A stretch of DNA of 64,000 bases from Montifringilla adamsi. Taxonomy: Eukaryota; Chordata; Aves; Passeriformes; Passeridae. The DNA lies in assembly GCA_017590115.1 (NCBI GenBank), contig JAGGNK010006892.1:18092139-18156138 (forward strand), written 5' to 3'. The first letter of the stretch is position 1. Every line of letters starts with the position of its first letter. Below, piece after piece: positions 60,601 through 64,000 of this stretch. A model generated the notes under the pieces. That model did not search any database and was not told where the DNA came from. It saw only the letters and a list, made by a program, of their open reading frames with translations. The translations under genes and the position numbers were made by a program.

Positions 60601-63127
60601 TAAAACAAAAGCCACAGCTGCAGAATGTACAGAAAGGCATCTGGTGCAAAAAGCAAGCAGGCAGAGACTGGGCAGCAGGAGCCATCTCAGCCCCAGACCA
60701 CCGTGGAAGCAAGGCTGGTACCAACAGTAGAATGAGCACACTCCCAGGTGCTCCCATGTGCCTCGTTTATAAGATTAGATCAAATTAGGCAACCAAAGCT
60801 ATTTGAATTTCAAGTATTTCCACTTAGGGTCTGATTCAATTGTCTTGCAATTCAAGTACATGCCCCTTCCGCTGCGCTGTGAAGCGGGCTACATCAAGGA
60901 TCTGAATTATCACACTGCTACCATAATAGTTTTGTTTTGGTTTTTTTTACTCCATACAGTCTGAACTCCACTATACTGTAGCTGTAAAGAGAAATTCAGC
61001 CAGTTGACAGTGCCATAATGATGTAAAACCACAACCAAAAGAAGACAGACTAGCTTTTGGCACAGGTGTTTTCTCACTGTTAAGCTGCCAAGTTACCCAT
61101 CCTTTTAATTTCTGTTTCTTGGCTGGAAGTCTGAAACATTTCTTTCTGACATGAATTCAGACTTTAATTTCCAATGATGACTAAATGAGCCAAGGACTCA
61201 CTGAATCTCGAATTTTTTTTTTTTTTAAAGTTCAGATAATTGCTGTACCAGAAAGAAGTTAATATTATTTAGCAGAAAATGGGGAGGAGAAGAAGAGAAC
61301 AGGTAACCTATCTAGATGATACACATTAAAATAAATTGGTTATTTTCTACTGCAAGTCGAGACATCCTTAATTAACAACTGTATTGCCAAAAAAGGTGGG
61401 GCGAGGTTTGCCTTAATCCTGCCAGCATGTGACGGAGGTTATCTCATTCCTTTTTTCCCCACAAGATCATGACAAGTCAAAATGGTGGTAAAAACAATTG
61501 TAACGTCTCTGTTTCAAGGCAACTTTAGTTCTCATCAAGATTTCTCAGTCCTGTGGCAAAGGGGAGCACTCTCAGACTGAAAACAGCTAATGGGCTAATG
61601 TTTGTGAAAATCTACATGCTATTCTGAAGTGACTTTTTTTTTCCTTTTAAATTGAGACTATTCTTCTTTGCAAAAGCAATTAAATATTCATCAAAATTTA
61701 GAGTACTCTCTCAGGACTGCATATATTTGAACTGAGATCTCCAGTTCTGGTTCTACTATTTTTTAAAGAAGAGACTTTAAGGTCTGGGTTTCTTCCCAAC
61801 TCTAAACTCAGAATCTGCAACTTTCAAGCTCTTCTCAAGACTGTGAACATGACATCACATGTTCACAAGCATAAATTTGAGTAAGGAAAAAAAAATCCAG
61901 TTCTGCCTCTACCAATTCAGATAAATGTACACAAAGAACATTTGGATATGACAACTATGTTGTACATTAAAATACGTACAGCACAGAAGCTATGTTAACC
62001 TATTTTTTAAAGTATTTTACATCTGTAACTGATACTTCAGAGGACTTAAAACCTCCTCCTTCATTACATATTTTACTAAATACATAATACTGCATCCCAG
62101 CAAATCAAACAGCAAACTGAACATTTTCCTGACCTCAAAGACCAGTTTAAGGTTTAAAATACTGATTATCACCATTAACTTTTTGGCATAAACTATTATC
62201 CACCATATGTCTTTGACAAAGGCACCACAGAAACAGATAGTGCAATGTTTTAGTTTGTCTAAATAGTAGTCTTTTTAACATCAAAACAGTAACCCAAATG
62301 AAGTCCTGTACCAAAAGAAGCATTTTCTTTCATCCTATGTAATGCTATGTCTGTGTTTTGGCTATTTTCCCATGAAATCATAGTCGGGGAGAACAGAAGC
62401 ACTTTGTTTTGGGGAGCTATTCACATATGTGAATACACATCTTAAGTTCTCAAGTCCATTTTCCAAAGCCAGTATTCCTGTATGACACCAAGTATATTTA
62501 CACAAACAACATCCAGTCCTCTGTCTCTTAAAATGGGCTTTTATATTTGTTTTCTCCCTGGAAAAATATCAGTATTACAGATCCTTTCCAAGATTAGGCA
62601 GTAAGGAAAAAGTACTTCAGACTCAATTTCACTAATACATTCCTGTGACTTCCCATGTTTTATTTTAGCTGTTCTCACATAAGAGATTTTGTATCTCCAA
62701 CATTTCCTCACACTTACTAGATCCTCTAAATCGATTGATAAAGAAGTGTCTAAAGATAGGGGGAAAGAAGTACTTCCATTTGGGGAAGCAGATTTTAGAA
62801 ATAAAGTAGGAAGCAGTCCTGACATCTAAAATTCTGCCCAACTGAAGGAACTGTGAAAAAGAAGGCAGGACACCTGTATTTCTACATAAATCTTTGTCCA
62901 GATAGTGAATAAACATACTTAATTTGAATGTTGAGCAAGAGATCTGACACTTCAGTCTGAATATACAGGGAATCTCCTTGCTCACCAGTTACAAAGCCAA
63001 AGGCACGCTGCTACTCACCCATTGGCCAGTTGTCATACACATGTTTTGCAATATCTGCAGCAGAGTCATTCGGTGAAAACAGGAACTCTTTTGTTTTCCC
63101 GCTTACCAAGATGAGGCGCAAATTTAT
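54613..63127 (-). CDS. UBL3: UBL3, ubiquitin-like protein 3 (MUB), partial: exons 2 to 5 of the coding sequence
   Basis: UBL3 is a small ubiquitin-fold protein of 117 residues in mammals. It is held on membranes by C-terminal lipidation and is reported to act in sorting proteins to extracellular vesicles. Four minus-strand exons are readable: 63127-63019, 59442-59356, 55151-55074 and 54665-54613. Each is flanked by AG acceptors and GT donors, and they join in phase. The joined product starts INLRLILVSGKTKEFLF, continues through DWEEEQVSSPNILRLIYQGR and LKLPFGKTTVMHLVARE, and ends GQRNREKTGESNCCVIL followed by a TAA stop. This matches my recollection of vertebrate UBL3 almost residue for residue. 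About 108 of 117 residues are present. The missing part, Met1 to about residue 9, belongs to exon 1, beyond position 64000. The C-terminal CVIL is a CAAX-type prenylation box, and the preceding cysteine is the second lipidation or disulphide site. No stop or frameshift interrupts any exon, so the gene looks intact. Confidence 0.97.
54666..55073 (-). other. UBL3: UBL3 last intron
   Basis: This 408-base intron has a GTAGG donor and a TTTGCAG acceptor. I see no repeat or other feature in it. Confidence 0.9.
55074..55151 (-). CDS. UBL3: UBL3 coding exon 4 (LKLPFGKTTVMHLVARE)
   Basis: This 78-base exon has the acceptor CTTTTTTCAG and a donor reading CAAG followed by GTAGG. It encodes the last strand of the ubiquitin fold (KTTVMHLVARE) and the start of the C-terminal tail (TLPEPNSQ). 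The phase-1 split codon at its 3' end gives the Gly that begins the final exon. Confidence 0.96.
55478..55515. repeat. Perfect 19-bp tandem duplication in a UBL3 intron
   Basis: The unit AGCCACCAAATTGTATTAT occurs twice head to tail, at 55478-55496 and 55497-55515, with no mismatch. It is probably a recent local slippage duplication, with no visible function. Confidence 0.95.
55799..55825. repeat. 10-bp perfect inverted repeat
   Basis: TAAGTATACA at 55799-55808 and TGTATACTTA at 55816-55825 are exact reverse complements separated by 7 bases. It lies in a UBL3 intron and may well be chance in AT-rich DNA. Confidence 0.85.
58804..58817 (+). promoter_or_regulatory. CTCF-like motif in a UBL3 intron
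   Basis: CCACGAGGGGGCAC matches the CTCF core (CC-A/G-C-N-AGGGGGC-R-C) closely, including the AGGGGGC centre, and has CTG immediately upstream. The surrounding DNA is AT-rich, so this GC-rich motif stands out. Binding is a prediction only. Confidence 0.5.
59356..59442 (-). CDS. UBL3: UBL3 coding exon 3 (DWEEEQ to NVTLG)
   Basis: This 87-base exon has a strong acceptor (CTCTCTTCAG) and a GTATG donor. It encodes DWEEEQVSSPNILRLIYQGR and then FLHGNVTLG. The IYQGRFL segment matches the central strand of ubiquitin-like domains, where ubiquitin has IFAGKQL. Both ends are phase 1 and join cleanly with the neighbouring exons. Confidence 0.96.
59830..60065. promoter_or_regulatory. CpG-rich patch inside a UBL3 intron, possible regulatory element
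   Basis: About 14 CpG dinucleotides fall in this 235-base stretch, whereas the flanking intron has almost none. The densest part is around 59960-59995. It is too short and weak to be called a CpG island with confidence. An intronic enhancer or alternative promoter is possible, and a decayed GC-rich repeat is the alternative. Confidence 0.35.
61842..61867. repeat. 10-bp perfect inverted repeat
   Basis: TGTGAACATG (61842-61851) and CATGTTCACA (61858-61867) are exact reverse complements with a 6-base spacer. The two half sites loosely resemble nuclear-receptor half sites, but no function can be assigned. Confidence 0.85.
63019..63127 (-). CDS. UBL3: UBL3 coding exon 2 (N-terminal half of the ubiquitin fold)
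   Basis: This 109-base exon encodes 36 codons plus one base, from INLRLILVSG to AKHVYDNWPM. That is the first beta hairpin and the helix of the ubiquitin-like fold. Its acceptor reads TTTTTACCAG before the ATA (Ile) codon, and its donor reads ATGG followed by GTGAGT. It is in phase 1 with the next exon, where the split codon restores an Asp. Confidence 0.96.
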
Positions 63128-64000
63128 CTGGTAAAAAACCCCAAAACATCAGTATTAGGAAAGTTTACAGAGACAACTTAAATTATTTATTTTTTACAGT
63201 TTTTACAGTTTGGTTTTGGAAAACTGATCTAAATGATTTTGAGAAAACAATTTAACATGTTAACATATGTTAAAAAGAGGGTCAAAGAGGTCAATAAAAT
63301 GTTGTTCACATACCCATAGTCTAGAAAGATTAAATTCTAACAGCTGGTATTTTTCATTATAAACACCAGAAGATTCTGTTAGTGATTGAATCAACTGTGA
63401 CAGTAAAAAATAGCTCTCAATAAGTTAGAAACATACTCTAACAATGACACATAAGCAATATAGCTCCTGAATGAAGAGGAAAAATATAAACCTGAAAAAT
63501 TAACTTCGAGAGAATTAAAATATCAAAATCTGCACCTGAATACCCTATGAGCCTAAATAAAAGCCCTAGAATGGTCCCTCCTGATCTCAGCCAGTGCATC
63601 TCCTACAAAATGCCAGAGAGTCAGACAGCATACTTCCTTGCTCCCACAAGCTGCCACAAAGCTGCCTTCCTGAATAATCCCTCTGCCGGTCTTCTGAATC
63701 CAAACTTTATCCCACAACTGTCTTTCACCACAAGAAAAGTGAGGTCCACATTCAACACAGTAATAAATTCACACCGTAATGTTTCTTTCATTAATTTCCT
63801 CCATATAACCACCAGCACCTTCAGCCATAATTTTCCTATCTTCTATTTGCAAACTACTGAATAGAATTTCTTTTCCATATAGCATTAAAATAACACATAT
63901 AAAGAGCTCACTATGACATTATTTACAATGCAAAAGAGATTAAATTTTGTCTCCTCAAGCGACTGTTAGCAAGGTCCCAAAATACATTTGGGTAGCTAGC
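63128..64000 (-). other. UBL3: UBL3 intron 1, 3' part
   Basis: The sequence upstream of exon 2 on the minus strand is AT-rich with no exon-like reading frame that could be UBL3 exon 1, which must lie to the right of the window. The long first intron fits the mammalian gene structure. Confidence 0.8.

Larger units (their letters stand above)
59443..63018 (-). other. UBL3: UBL3 intron between coding exons 2 and 3
   Basis: This intron of about 3.6 kb is AT-rich except for a CpG-dense patch at about 59830-60065. It also holds short imperfect repeats of TTTTTATGTG (60129-60169) and a 10-bp inverted repeat at 61842-61867. No coding exon is recognisable inside it. Confidence 0.88.

Noticed and set aside
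1..64000. A prokaryotic defence system, CRISPR array, phage or gene cluster
   Set aside because: There are no compact co-directional genes, no ribosome-binding sites and no spaced direct repeats. The intron-bearing UBL3 gene and CR1 elements show this is vertebrate nuclear DNA.

Overview
This window looks like vertebrate nuclear DNA, most likely from a bird and probably a songbird. It has long AT-rich non-coding stretches, introns with GT..AG junctions, two compact CpG islands, and many degenerate CR1 LINE copies of the avian type. It also carries several solo LTRs that resemble songbird endogenous retroviral LTRs; that family recognition is from memory. I see no prokaryotic genes, operons, CRISPR arrays, tRNA or rRNA.

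Only one protein-coding gene can be proved. It is UBL3 (ubiquitin-like protein 3, MUB), on the minus strand between about 52.9 kb and the right edge. Four coding exons are readable (63127-63019, 59442-59356, 55151-55074, 54665-54613). They join in phase and end in a CVIL prenylation box. The first exon, with the start codon and about 9 residues, lies to the right of the window. A 3'UTR of about 1.7 kb runs to a good poly(A) signal at 52928-52933.

From left to right, 1-8.2 kb has no recognisable gene, with two CR1 scraps. A CpG island lies at 8.28-8.90 kb. In mammals SLC7A1 is the next gene 3' of UBL3, in the same orientation, so this island is a reasonable candidate for the SLC7A1 promoter and non-coding first exon; that is inference from synteny only. 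The stretch 9.1-13.6 kb is a nest of repeats (CR1 fragments and LTR copies). A second, unassigned CpG island lies at 14.03-14.42 kb and contains a full-consensus CTCF-like motif. A solo LTR with a 5-bp target duplication sits at 15.3-15.75 kb, and a tandem duplication at 16.97-17.16 kb. The stretch 17-50.7 kb is mostly unique non-coding sequence with simple repeats, two near-perfect hairpins, a CR1 piece at 29.3 kb, and an LTR at 41.55-42.03 kb with an internal (GGAAA)n expansion. A roughly 0.8-kb CR1 3' end lies at 50.7-51.5 kb, just beyond the UBL3 3' end.

I found no convincing undescribed biological system. The observations most worth following up are the unassigned CpG island, the candidate CTCF motifs, the pentamer expansion inside the LTR, and the perfect 17-bp hairpin.
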